From Aggregicoccus sp. 17bor-14 (GTDB taxonomy: Bacteria > Myxococcota > Myxococcia > Myxococcales > Myxococcaceae): 64,000 nt of DNA. Shown here piece after piece: positions 51,971 through 61,626 of the stretch. The position numbers and the translations under genes are program-made. The notes under the pieces are model-generated. The model saw only the letters and a list, made by a program, of their open reading frames with translations. It was not told the origin of the DNA and did no database searches. Position 1 is the stretch's first letter, and every line of letters starts with the position of its first letter. The stretch lies in contig NZ_VJZZ01000016.1 in the NCBI RefSeq assembly GCF_009659535.1, positions 81,259 through 145,258 of the forward strand, given 5' to 3'.

Positions 51971-52176
51971 GGGCGCTCCACGAGAAGGGGGTGGCCCTCT
52001 CTTGGGGCCGGGTGGGGCGCTTGACAGCAGGCGGCCAGTCAGGCGAGAGGACGCCCCACGGCCGCTGCCCAGGGGGGAGTCGGTGGCCGGGACGGAGCCG
52101 GGACAGGCGGTCACGCCCGCGTCACGACCTGCCGTCTAGACAGACGCTCGAAGCCTCCCCCCTCGAGCCCCCTGTC

Positions 52177-53289
52177 ATGTCCCTGCGCCACCTCCTGCTT
52201 CCCGCCCTCCTCCTCCTCGCCGCCTCCGGCTGCGCGGAGAGCGCGCCTCCCGAGGCCTTCCTCAGCCTGCCCGCGGCGGACGCAGTGGACCGGGTGGATC
52301 CGGCCACTGGCGCGCAGCTGAGCCACACCGTGGTGGGCAAGCTCCCGCACACGCTCGTGGCGAGCCGCGACGGGGCCCGCGTGTACGTGGCGCTCACTGG
52401 CTCGCAGGCGGTGGCGGAGCTGGACGCGCGCACCGGCGCGCTGCTGCGCACGATGCTCACCGAGCCCGTGCCGGAGCGCCGCGCGGACGGCACCCTCATC
52501 GAGGGCCACGCCGCGCGCAACGCCTTCGCGCAGACGAGCTGCTTCGCGTGCCACGGCCAGGCGGGGGACGCGGCGAAGCCGGCCGTGGTGGGCAGCCGCC
52601 CCTTCGGCCTGCTCCTGAGCGAGGACGGCACCCACCTCTTCGTGACGAACCAGCGCACGGGCACGCTCGCGCGCCTGCGCCTGGACACCGGCGCGCTGGA
52701 GCAGCTCACGCGCCTGGCGCCCACGGGCGCCGCGAAGGAGCCCACCGCGATTGCGCAGCTCGGCGACAGCCTCTACGTCACCGTGCTGCCGGTGCTGCCC
52801 TCCACCGAGCCCGCCGTGGTGCGCCGCCTCAGCGCGGATGGCAGCCAGGTGCTCTCTGAGGCGCCCACCGGTCCCAACGCGGGCACGCTGAACGCGGACC
52901 CCGCGCGCGGCGCGCTCTACGTGAGCCACTTCGAGACCAACGCCGTCTCGCGCCTGGATGCCGAGGGGCGCGAGCTGCAGCGCTACACCGTGGGCAACGG
53001 CCCGCTCGGCCACGCGCTCGCGGACGGCGCGCTCTACGTGGCCAACTACTACGACAACTCGGTGTCGCGCGTGGACCTCGCCACTGGCGCCGTCGCGAGC
53101 GCGGCGCTCGAGAGCGAGGGCCGCCCGCTGCCGAACCCCACCCACCTGGCCCGCCACGGCGACGCGCTCTACGCGCTGTCCAGCGGCACCCAGGGCCACC
53201 TGCTCACCCTGGAGCCGGACACCCTGCAGCTGCGCCGCAGCGTGGACGTGGCCGGGCTCCCCTTCGACCTGCTGCTCGTCTCCCCGTGA
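52177..53289 (+). CDS. Lipoprotein beta-propeller with inserted haem c site
   Basis: A 370-residue lipoprotein (lipobox ASGC). The body is a seven-bladed propeller of the YVTN/lactonase type (LVASRDGARVYVALTGSQAV, LYVSHFETNAVSRLDAEG, LYVANYYDNSVSRVDLATG). Between the second and third blades it carries a cytochrome c motif CFACH in FAQTSCFACHGQAGDAAKP, so it may bind one haem and carry electrons. Family members resembling this are known but their roles are unclear. It ends 14 bp before the next lipoprotein gene and probably forms an operon with it. Confidence 0.78.
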   Translation: MSLRHLLLPALLLLAASGCAESAPPEAFLSLPAADAVDRVDPATGAQLSHTVVGKLPHTLVASRDGARVYVALTGSQAVAELDARTGALLRTMLTEPVPERRADGTLIEGHAARNAFAQTSCFACHGQAGDAAKPAVVGSRPFGLLLSEDGTHLFVTNQRTGTLARLRLDTGALEQLTRLAPTGAAKEPTAIAQLGDSLYVTVLPVLPSTEPAVVRRLSADGSQVLSEAPTGPNAGTLNADPARGALYVSHFETNAVSRLDAEGRELQRYTVGNGPLGHALADGALYVANYYDNSVSRVDLATGAVASAALESEGRPLPNPTHLARHGDALYALSSGTQGHLLTLEPDTLQLRRSVDVAGLPFDLLLVSP

Positions 53290-53303
53290 AGAAAGGCGTC
53301 GCG

Positions 53304-55193
53304 ATGAAGTCACTCACCCTCTCGCTGTCCCTCCTGCTCGCGCTCACCGCCTGTGGCGGCGGTGGCTCGGGCGAAGCCTCCGTGGGCCCTGGTACCGTCA
53401 CCGGCCTCGTCACCGACGCGTTCACCGGCGCGCGCCTGAACAACGTGAAGGTGGAGGTCGCGGGCCAGACCGTCACCACGGACTCGGCCGGCCAGTTCAC
53501 CGCGGAGAAGCTCCCCGAGGGCCCCGCCGTGCTGCGCTTCACCCGCGAGGGCTACGCGCCCGGCTACGGCAACGCCACCGTGGGCGCGGACGGCGACGCG
53601 GTGCTCGTCACCCTCAAGCCCGAGGGCAACCGCCAGGCCTATGACCCGGGCCAGGCCGGCGAGCTGCACACCACCACCGAGGCCGGCCCCTACGCCGTCT
53701 TCTTCCAGCCCAACACGCTGGACACCGCCGACAGCGACCTGCACGTGGCCGTGACGCCGGTGGACCCCACCGTGGAGAGCGCCGTGCTCCCGGGCCGCCT
53801 GCAGACCACCAACGCCGTGCTGGTGCCGCTCACCTTCGCGGAGTTCAGCATCTACGACAGCAGCGGCAAGATGGTGAACCTCAAGCCCGGCACCGAGGCC
53901 ATCGTCGAGCTGCCCGTGCCCCCCAGCCTGCGCGGCCTGGACCAGTACGCGCTGGGCCAGACCATCCACTGCTACTCGTACAACCCGAAGACCGGCGCGT
54001 GGGAGGACTTCGTGGTGGGCCAGGTGGTGAAGTCCAGCATCGACGGCGTGACGCCGGTGGTACGCGCGAGCATCAAGCACTTCAGCTGGTACGGCGCCGC
54101 GCCCGAGAGCGACGACTGCGTGGACCTGGTGGTGAAGGTGGTGGACGCGGACGGCAAGCCCATGAAGAACGTGCGCGTGGACGCGTACCCGGGCGGCACC
54201 GCGCGCACCGACGAGAACGGCCTCGCCACCGTGGTGGCCCTGCTGCAGGGCGAGAGCACCTTCACCGCGACCCGCACGTACATCGACACGGACGGCTCCG
54301 TCTCCGGCATGAAGGGCGCCAAGGTCATCGACATCGGCCGCGTCACCACCGAGCTGGTGGGCCTGGTGAAGAAGAGCTGCCGCACCGGCGCGCTCACCGT
54401 GGGCACCGGCAGCGCGCACGCCGCCGCCCTCACCGGCACGAAGGAGAACCCGCTGGCCATCACCCTCGCCCCTGCGGGCCGCGTCAGCTACAAGGTCTCC
54501 GCGTACCTGCAGCCGAGCAGCAGCAGCGACACGAGCACCGGCAGCATCGTCGCCATCCTCTACGAGAGCCTCCCGGACGGCCAGGACGGCGACGCGGTGT
54601 CCGGCGCGAAGCTGCGCCTCACCGGCGCCGGCCAGAACGTGGCGCTCACCGACCTGGGCTCCGGCTCCGGCGTGTACCAGGCCCAGCTGCCCTACACCCC
54701 GGGCGCGCGCTACACGCTGAGCATCGACGCGGACGGCAACGGCTCCGTGGACGGCGCGGGCAGCGTGACGGCGGTGGGCAACGTTCGCTTCACCAGCCCC
54801 ACCCAGGGCGCGAGCCTCTCCTCGAGCAGCTTCGTGGCCAGCTGGGCCCACGACTCGGGCGCGCAGGCGAGCGGCGCGGGCATCCTCTACTACGTGAGCA
54901 TCGGCCGCCAGGACACGGCCACCGACACGGACCCCACCTACCTGGACTACGCCTGGTACGTGGGCACCGACCGCCAGTTCACGCCCTACCGCCTGGAGCT
55001 CACCGGTGAGACGAGCCAGACGCGCCTGTCCCCCGGCACCTACAACGCCTCGATGATGGCCTTCAGCGGGCCCTACGGCGCCGCGGCCAACAACAACTTC
55101 ACCGTCACCCCCAACATCAGCGGCACGCTGGTGGGCGGCGAGTTCTACTCCTTCGGGACCTCCGAGGAGCTGACCTTCACGCTCACGCCGTAG
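53304..55193 (+). CDS. Large lipoprotein with carboxypeptidase-regulatory-like domains
   Basis: A 629-residue lipoprotein (signal peptide, lipobox LTAC). TVTGLVTDAFTGARLNNVKV starts a carboxypeptidase-regulatory-like beta-sandwich, and a second such domain begins at LVVKVVDADGKPMKNVRVDA. Long beta-rich stretches follow. It is probably a structural or binding surface protein. ATG 53304 has AAAGG upstream; a GTG at 53286 overlaps the stop of the previous gene as GTGA and may be used. A strong terminator follows. Confidence 0.78.
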   Translation: MKSLTLSLSLLLALTACGGGGSGEASVGPGTVTGLVTDAFTGARLNNVKVEVAGQTVTTDSAGQFTAEKLPEGPAVLRFTREGYAPGYGNATVGADGDAVLVTLKPEGNRQAYDPGQAGELHTTTEAGPYAVFFQPNTLDTADSDLHVAVTPVDPTVESAVLPGRLQTTNAVLVPLTFAEFSIYDSSGKMVNLKPGTEAIVELPVPPSLRGLDQYALGQTIHCYSYNPKTGAWEDFVVGQVVKSSIDGVTPVVRASIKHFSWYGAAPESDDCVDLVVKVVDADGKPMKNVRVDAYPGGTARTDENGLATVVALLQGESTFTATRTYIDTDGSVSGMKGAKVIDIGRVTTELVGLVKKSCRTGALTVGTGSAHAAALTGTKENPLAITLAPAGRVSYKVSAYLQPSSSSDTSTGSIVAILYESLPDGQDGDAVSGAKLRLTGAGQNVALTDLGSGSGVYQAQLPYTPGARYTLSIDADGNGSVDGAGSVTAVGNVRFTSPTQGASLSSSSFVASWAHDSGAQASGAGILYYVSIGRQDTATDTDPTYLDYAWYVGTDRQFTPYRLELTGETSQTRLSPGTYNASMMAFSGPYGAAANNNFTVTPNISGTLVGGEFYSFGTSEELTFTLTP

Positions 55194-55222
55194 CACGCAC
55201 TCGCCCCCGGGCGAGGTGAGGG

Positions 55223-55260
55223 AGCCGGCCTGCGCTACCGCGGGCCGGCTTCTTTCTTTT
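55223..55260 (+). terminator. Rho-independent terminator
   Basis: AGCCGGCC (55223-55230) pairs with GGCCGGCT (55243-55250), followed by TCTTTCTTTT. It ends the lipoprotein transcript and overlaps the last codons of the convergent gene at 55235. Confidence 0.85.
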
Positions 55261-56110
55261 CGGAGGCCTGCGAGTCGAAGGTGTGGGCCTCGCCCTCGGG
55301 CCCCAGCTCGTACGACCAACGCGAGCCAGGCGTGCCCACGAAGAGCGCGCGCAGCTCCGGGTAGAGCATGAGCAGCGCCCACTCGGTCTCCACCGGGCCG
55401 GGGACGAGCACGTGCGTGTGGGAGTGCGCGGCGAACGTCCCCTCGGGAGTGGCCTCGCGCAGGTCCACCGGGATGATGCTCTGGTGCAGCGCGACCTCCT
55501 CACGCAGCGTGCGGCCGTCCGGGCTGAACTCGAAGCGGAAGTCGCCGCCCAGCAGGTAGAGGCCGGGCTCGTGGAAGCCCTGCATCACGTAGACGGTGAG
55601 CCTGCCCTCCTCCTCGTAGACGACGGGGTTGAGCTGGCGGCGCCCGTGCACCTCGGCGGCGCGCTCGGTGGCGGCGCGCACGGCGCGCGCGAGGGGGCTG
55701 AAGTCCTCGGGCAGCTCCGCGAGGCTGATGCCGCTCATGCGCTCGGGCACGGCGCGCAGCGCGCGGAAGGCGTAGCCGGGGGTGAAGTGGCCGCGCTCGT
55801 CCAGCTTGCCGAAGACGGCGTACCAGCTGTCGCCGCGCGGCACGGTGAGGAACATCTGCAGGCGCGAGTCGTCGCGGTCGGTGGTCTCGAGCAGCAGGTC
55901 GGTGGCGCGGATGGCCGCGCGCTCCGCATCCGCGATGTACATCGCGCGCATCCGGATGCGCGCGATGGCCTCGTCCGAGAGCGGCGCGGTGTCGGTGGGC
56001 ACGCTGGGCGCCTTCGGTGCCGAGGCCTGCGGTGCGGGGGCAGGCGGCGCGTGCGCGCAGCCGGCGAGGCACAGCAGCGACGCGGACACTGTGGACCGGA
56101 GAGCGCGCAT
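55235..56110 (-). CDS. Secreted lipoprotein, unknown function
   Basis: A 291-residue lipoprotein (signal peptide, lipobox LAGC). The soluble part has helical and beta segments (MYIADAERAAIRATDLLLET, WYAVFGKLDERGHFTPGYAF, LYLLGGDFRFEFSPDGRTLR, AAHSHTHVLVPGPVETEWAL). HSHTH near the C-terminus may bind metal. I do not recognise the family. ATG 56110 starts the signal peptide. The REP-like repeat copy 7 lies upstream, between it and the DoxX gene. Confidence 0.68.
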   Translation of the reverse strand: MRALRSTVSASLLCLAGCAHAPPAPAPQASAPKAPSVPTDTAPLSDEAIARIRMRAMYIADAERAAIRATDLLLETTDRDDSRLQMFLTVPRGDSWYAVFGKLDERGHFTPGYAFRALRAVPERMSGISLAELPEDFSPLARAVRAATERAAEVHGRRQLNPVVYEEEGRLTVYVMQGFHEPGLYLLGGDFRFEFSPDGRTLREEVALHQSIIPVDLREATPEGTFAAHSHTHVLVPGPVETEWALLMLYPELRALFVGTPGSRWSYELGPEGEAHTFDSQASEKKEAGPR

Positions 56111-56166
56111 GGACGGGAGCCTACGCCCACGCGAGCAATCTCCGGGAGAGGGCCCCGGGCGAAGCC

Positions 56167-56192
56167 GTCCCCTCTCCCAGGGGAGAGGGGAC
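56167..56192. repeat. REP-like palindrome, copy 7 (short, perfect)
   Basis: GTCCCCTCTCCC (56167-56178) and its perfect complement at 56181-56192 are separated by two bases. It lacks the GTGAGGG tail of the other copies. It lies in the divergent region between the lipoprotein and DoxX genes. Confidence 0.78.
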
Positions 56193-56267
56193 GGCGGCGC
56201 CGGCGTTCCGCCATTACCTCTTGTCGCTGCGACAGCTAATCTGGCCCGCCCTCCAGGAGGTCTCCCC

Positions 56268-56717
56268 ATGAAGCGCTTCTTCACTCCCGACCTGCTCACC
56301 CCCCGCGCCTCGCTCGGCCTGCTCGCGCTGCGCGTGCTCCCCGGCATCGCGCTGATGAACCACGGCTTCGGCAAGATCCAGCACCCGTTCAGCTGGATGG
56401 GCCCGGACGCCACCGTGCCCAGCTTCCTCCAGGGGCTCGCGGCCCTCTCCGAGTTCGGCGGCGGCCTCGCGCTGGTGCTCGGCCTGCTCACGCCGCTCGC
56501 GATGCTCGGCATCCTCTGCACCATGGGCTACGCGGCCTACGTGCACATCTCCGGTGGCGACCCCTTCGTGGGCTTCCCGCGCAGCTGGGAGCCGGCGTCG
56601 CTCTTCTTCATCATCGCCCTCACCGTGCTGCTCGCGGGGCCGGGCCGCTACTCGCTCGACGCGCTGCTCTTCGCCCGCCGCGCGCCCGAGCCCCTCCCCG
56701 AGACGGCCCTGCGCTGA
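56268..56717 (+). CDS. DoxX-family membrane protein
   Basis: A 149-residue protein with four membrane helices. LGLLALRVLPGIALMNHGFG, the following FGKIQHPFSWMG, the GLAALSEFGGGLALVLGLLT helix and the second half are those of DoxX-type proteins. Members occur in thiosulfate:quinone oxidoreductase complexes and in unrelated stress systems; no partner is visible here. AGGAGG precedes the ATG. Confidence 0.83.
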   Translation: MKRFFTPDLLTPRASLGLLALRVLPGIALMNHGFGKIQHPFSWMGPDATVPSFLQGLAALSEFGGGLALVLGLLTPLAMLGILCTMGYAAYVHISGGDPFVGFPRSWEPASLFFIIALTVLLAGPGRYSLDALLFARRAPEPLPETALR

Positions 56718-56902
56718 ACGGGTCCCCGGGGCCGCACCCCTCGGCGCGGCCCCCTGGGTCACCCGCCACTCGGCCCTGCAGCCGGGCGGCGGCGTGAAGC
56801 ACTGAGCCCTCGGCTGCGCATGGGCCTTGGCAGCCGGGGGAATCGAGGCCACTCTGCCCCCGGCGTTGCCGGAGCGCGCGCTCCAGAGAGGTCGGGACGG
56901 AC

Positions 56903-57313
56903 GTGCTGAGAGGACAAGGAAAAGGGCTGCCGGTGCTGCTCGTCGAGGACGAGTCCGCCCAGCGAGGCTCGATCGCAGAGGCCCTCACGCTCGCCGGCTA
57001 CCGCGTCTTCGTCGCCGCCAACGGGCGCGATGCGCTCTGGCACATGGGCCAGGTGCCGCGCCGGCCCTGCGTGCTGGTGATGGACCTGGACATGCCGGTG
57101 ATGACGGGGCCGGAGCTGCTCGCGAACCTCGAGAAGCAGGGCAAACTGGAGGACTTCCCCACCATCGTGGTGACGGGCACGGACGTGCCGCCGAATCTGC
57201 CCGCGCGCGTGGTGCTCAAGAAGCCGCTCAAGCTGCAGGACCTGCTCAGCGCGGTGCACGAGCTGCACGGCGCCAGCGCCGCGCCCGCGAAGCCCGCGCC
57301 CGGCGACGAGTAG
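56903..57313 (+). CDS. Single-domain response regulator
   Basis: A 136-residue receiver domain without an output domain. LPVLLVEDESAQRGSIAEAL holds the acidic pair, VLVMDLDMPVMTGPELLANL the phospho-acceptor Asp, TGTD the Thr and VVLKKPLKLQ the Lys. An Ala/Pro-rich tail ends it. It probably acts in a phosphorelay or by protein binding. GTG start at 56903. No kinase is adjacent. Confidence 0.88.
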   Translation: MLRGQGKGLPVLLVEDESAQRGSIAEALTLAGYRVFVAANGRDALWHMGQVPRRPCVLVMDLDMPVMTGPELLANLEKQGKLEDFPTIVVTGTDVPPNLPARVVLKKPLKLQDLLSAVHELHGASAAPAKPAPGDE

Positions 57314-57406
57314 GCCCCGACGAGGGCGTGTCGATCCCCGGGGTGCCCGTTCGTCGTCTCGGTACGAACCCCGAGCGCGTCACCCCGCGTCGAAAGGACC
57401 CCCTCC

Positions 57407-58003
57407 ATGTCGAAGCTCATCGCCATCATGTCCATGTCGCTCGATGGCTTCGTCGCCGACTCCCACGACGGCGTGGGCGAGGTGTTCGGCTGGTACATGG
57501 GCTCGGGGGACGTCGAGTTCGACGCCGGCGGGGCGGACGCGATGACCTTCAAGGTGTCCGCGCCGAGCGCCGAGCACCTGCGCGGCCTCTGGTCCGAGCT
57601 GGGCGCCGTGCTCACCGGCCGGCGCACCTTCGACAAGGCCGAGGGCTGGGGCGGAAACCACGCGTGGGGGCCTGCCTTCGTCCTCACCCACCAGGTGCCT
57701 GCCGGCTGGCCGCGGCCGGGCTCGAGCGTCCACTTCGTCACCGACGGTCTCGAGAGCGCCGTGCGGCAGGCCAAGGCGGCCGCCGGTGCGAAGGCGGTGG
57801 GCGTGCACGGCGCGGACACCATCCAGCAGCTGCTCAACGCGGGCCTGCTGGACGAGCTCCACATCGACGTCGCGGCGGTGCTGCTCGGCTCCGGCGTGCG
57901 GCTCTTCGACCGCCTCGCCCGCACGCCCGCTGTGCTCGGCAACCCGAAGGTGACCGCAGGCGTGGGCGTGACGCACCTGCGTTACCCGGTACGCAAGGCG
58001 TAG
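57407..58003 (+). CDS. Dihydrofolate reductase/RibD C-terminal-like protein
   Basis: A 198-residue protein of the RibD_C/DHFR-like fold. MSMSLDGFVADSHDGVGEVF begins it, GAVLTGRRTFDKAEGWGG forms the NADPH site, and ADTIQQLLNAGLLDELHIDV with LLGSGVRLFD closes the fold, as in the stand-alone YyaP/YwjB group. Function is probably NADPH-dependent reduction of an unidentified substrate, not folate synthesis. Confidence 0.85.
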   Translation: MSKLIAIMSMSLDGFVADSHDGVGEVFGWYMGSGDVEFDAGGADAMTFKVSAPSAEHLRGLWSELGAVLTGRRTFDKAEGWGGNHAWGPAFVLTHQVPAGWPRPGSSVHFVTDGLESAVRQAKAAAGAKAVGVHGADTIQQLLNAGLLDELHIDVAAVLLGSGVRLFDRLARTPAVLGNPKVTAGVGVTHLRYPVRKA

Positions 58004-58024
58004 TCCCTCTGGTATCGGGGGGCC

Positions 58025-59104
58025 ATGACCGACACCGTGCGCTTCGAGCTGCGCGGGCCCCTCGGGCTCGTCACCCTCAGCCGGCCCCGCGCGCTCAACG
58101 CGCTGGACCTGCCGATGTTCCTCGCCCTGCGCGCGCAGCTGGACGCGTGGGCGGAGGACGCGCGCGTGCGCGCCGTGGTGCTGCGCAGCGACAGCGAGCG
58201 CGCCTTCTGCGCTGGCGGTGACGTGCGCTCCGTGGCCACCGCGGCGCCAGACGCGCCCGGCGAGCCCCTGGTGCGCGCCTTCTTCCGCCACGAGTACGGG
58301 CTCAACCACCGCATCCACCACTACCCGAAGCCGGTGGTCTCGCTCGTGGAGGGCGTGTGCATGGGCGGAGGCCTCGGCCTGAGCGCGCACGGCAGCCACC
58401 GCGTGGTGGGGGAGCGCCTGGTGCTCGCGATGCCCGAGACGGCGCTCGGCTTCTTCCCGGACGTGGGCGGCGGCTGGTTCCTGCCGCGCTTTCCCGGCGA
58501 GGCGGGCACCTACCTCGGCCTCACCGGCGCGCGCGCGAACGCGGCGGACGCGCTGTGGCTCGGCTACGCCACGCACCACGTGCCCTTCGCGCGCTTCGAG
58601 GCGGTCATCGCCGCGTTGGCCGAAGCGCTCGCCACCCCGGACGCGCGCCCCCCCTCCGCGCACGAGGCCGTCACGCGCACGCTCGCCGCCTTCCACCAGG
58701 AGGCAGGGCCCTCGGCGCTCGCCGCGGGCGCCGCAGACCTGGACCGGCTCTTCGGGCACACCCGCGTGGAGCACCTCCTCGAGGCGCTCGCGCGCGAGCC
58801 CGGCGAGTGGGCCGCGCAGACGCGCGCGACGCTGCTGCGCATGTGCCCCACCAGCCTGCGCGTGACCCTGCGCCTGCTGCGCAGCGCCGAGGCGCGCCAC
58901 TACGACACCGACGTGGTGGTGGAGTTCCGCCTCAGCCAGCACCTCGCGCGACGCGCGGACTTCCGCGAGGGCGTGCGCGCGGTGCTCGTGGACAAGGACC
59001 ACGCCGCGCGCTGGAGCCCCGCGTCCCTCGCCGAGGTGAGCGACGCGGACGTGGACGCGCTCTTCGCGCCGCTGCCCGCGGGCGAGGAGCTGCGCCTCTC
59101 GTGA
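58025..59104 (+). CDS. Enoyl-CoA hydratase/isomerase family: 3-hydroxyisobutyryl-CoA hydrolase type
   Basis: A 359-residue crotonase-fold enzyme with the length and ending of HIBYL-CoA hydrolases of valine breakdown. The oxyanion-hole signature is FCAGGDVRSVA, with VEGVCMGGGLGLSAHGSHR, and MPETALGFFPDVGGGWFLPR follows. The C-terminal RHYDTDVVVEFRLSQHLARR and FREGVRAVLVDKD are hallmark phrases of this hydrolase group. It likely removes CoA from 3-hydroxyisobutyryl-CoA. It overlaps the glycosyltransferase gene as GTGA. Confidence 0.88.
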   Translation: MTDTVRFELRGPLGLVTLSRPRALNALDLPMFLALRAQLDAWAEDARVRAVVLRSDSERAFCAGGDVRSVATAAPDAPGEPLVRAFFRHEYGLNHRIHHYPKPVVSLVEGVCMGGGLGLSAHGSHRVVGERLVLAMPETALGFFPDVGGGWFLPRFPGEAGTYLGLTGARANAADALWLGYATHHVPFARFEAVIAALAEALATPDARPPSAHEAVTRTLAAFHQEAGPSALAAGAADLDRLFGHTRVEHLLEALAREPGEWAAQTRATLLRMCPTSLRVTLRLLRSAEARHYDTDVVVEFRLSQHLARRADFREGVRAVLVDKDHAARWSPASLAEVSDADVDALFAPLPAGEELRLS

Positions 59105-60177
59105 GGCTCGTCTTCGTCGGCACGAGCAAGGGGGCCCGCGGCACCGAGACGCACCTGGTGTGCCTCGCGCGGGCGATGGCGCAGGCAGGCCACGAGGTGC
59201 TCACGGTGGCGCGCCCCGAGGGCTACATCGCGCGGGAGCTCGCGCAGAGCGGCCTGCCCGTGGAGCCGGGCATCTTCCGCAACGCGGCGGACCCACGCGG
59301 GGTGCGCGCGGTGCTGCGCGCCGTGCGGCGCCTGCACCCGGACTGGCTCGTCTCGAGCTTCGGGCACGAGTACTGGCCGGTGCTCGCCGTGGGCCGCCTC
59401 ACCGGCACGCCCGTGACGCTCTTTCGCCACCTGAACTCGCCCCTCAAGCCCGCAAGCCGCCTGCTGCTGCCGCGGCTCGCGCAGCGCTTCGTCTCGGTGT
59501 CGCGCTCGATGTGCGAGCACATGCAGGCCCAGGGCATCGCGCGGGAGCGGGTGCAGCTGCTGTACAACCCGCTGGACCTCGAGCGCTTCCAGCCGGACGC
59601 GGCCCTGCGCGAGGCCTCGCGGGCGGCGCTGGGGCTCGCGCAGGAGGACGTGCTGGTGGGCTTCGTCGGCTCGCTGGACACGGCGAAGGGGGCCTTCCGC
59701 CTCGCCGAGGCGCTCAACGGCGCGATGCCCGAGGCGCCGCGGCTGCGCGCCCTCTGGGTCGGGCAGGAGAGCGCCCACGCGCGCCTGGAGGCCGTCATCG
59801 CGCCCGGGCTGCGCGCGCGCCACACGCTGCAGGGGTGGAGCGCGGACGTGCGGCCCGCGTACGCCGCGATGGACGTGCTGGCCATGCCCTCGGAGTGGCT
59901 CGAGCCCTTCGGCCGGGTCTCCATCGAGGCGCAGGCCTGCGGGGTGCCGGTGCTGGCGAGCCGCGTCGGAGGGCTGCCGGAGACGCTGCAGGACGGCGTG
60001 ACGGGGCGGCTGCTACCGCCGGGCGACGTGGCCGCGTGGCGCGACGCGCTGGTCGACTTCGCGCGCATGCCCTCCGAGGCCCGCCGGGAGCTGGGGCGCG
60101 CGGGCGTGCGGTTCGTCGCCGAGCGCTTCGGCGCCGCGCACATCGCGGCCGGGTTCGCGCAGCTGCTGCAGGGCTGA
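59101..60177 (+). CDS. Glycosyltransferase family 4 (GT-B)
   Basis: A 358-residue GT-B enzyme. GTSKGARGTETHLVCLARAM opens the acceptor domain, and SEWLEPFGRVSIEAQACGVP carries the E-x7-E motif of retaining family 4 enzymes. VGFVGSLDTAKGAFRLAEAL begins the donor domain. It probably extends a surface polysaccharide or lipopolysaccharide sugar. The start is GTG 59101, overlapping the hydrolase stop, so the two are translationally coupled though functionally unrelated. Confidence 0.88.
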   Translation: MRLVFVGTSKGARGTETHLVCLARAMAQAGHEVLTVARPEGYIARELAQSGLPVEPGIFRNAADPRGVRAVLRAVRRLHPDWLVSSFGHEYWPVLAVGRLTGTPVTLFRHLNSPLKPASRLLLPRLAQRFVSVSRSMCEHMQAQGIARERVQLLYNPLDLERFQPDAALREASRAALGLAQEDVLVGFVGSLDTAKGAFRLAEALNGAMPEAPRLRALWVGQESAHARLEAVIAPGLRARHTLQGWSADVRPAYAAMDVLAMPSEWLEPFGRVSIEAQACGVPVLASRVGGLPETLQDGVTGRLLPPGDVAAWRDALVDFARMPSEARRELGRAGVRFVAERFGAAHIAAGFAQLLQG

Positions 60178-60186
60178 GGCCGCCCC

Positions 60187-60200
60187 CGTACCCGGGTACG
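60187..60200. promoter_or_regulatory. Perfect 14-bp palindrome upstream of the ferritin-like gene
   Basis: CGTACCCGGGTACG is a perfect 14-bp palindrome in the 103-bp gap before ATG 60281, and may be an operator. Confidence 0.35.
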
Positions 60201-60280
60201 ATCCGCGCGACAGCGCCCCGGGGCTCGACGCAGATTCTCCCTGCAGCAGCGCAGGGGCGCTGCGCAAGGAGCGCCGGGTC

Positions 60281-61444
<1,164 letters not shown>

Positions 61445-61626
61445 GCCGGGGTGGGGTGCCGGGTTCGGCACCGTGAGCCCGCGCGTCGCGCTTCATTCTC
61501 GCCCGGAGGGAGCGCCCTCGCGGCCCGGCCGCAGAGCAGGCAGCGCATCGTGGAGGGCGTGCGGGTCAGAACGCGGGGGCGAACACATCCTTGAGGCAGT
61601 CGCGCCCCGCGGCTACCCCCACTCCC

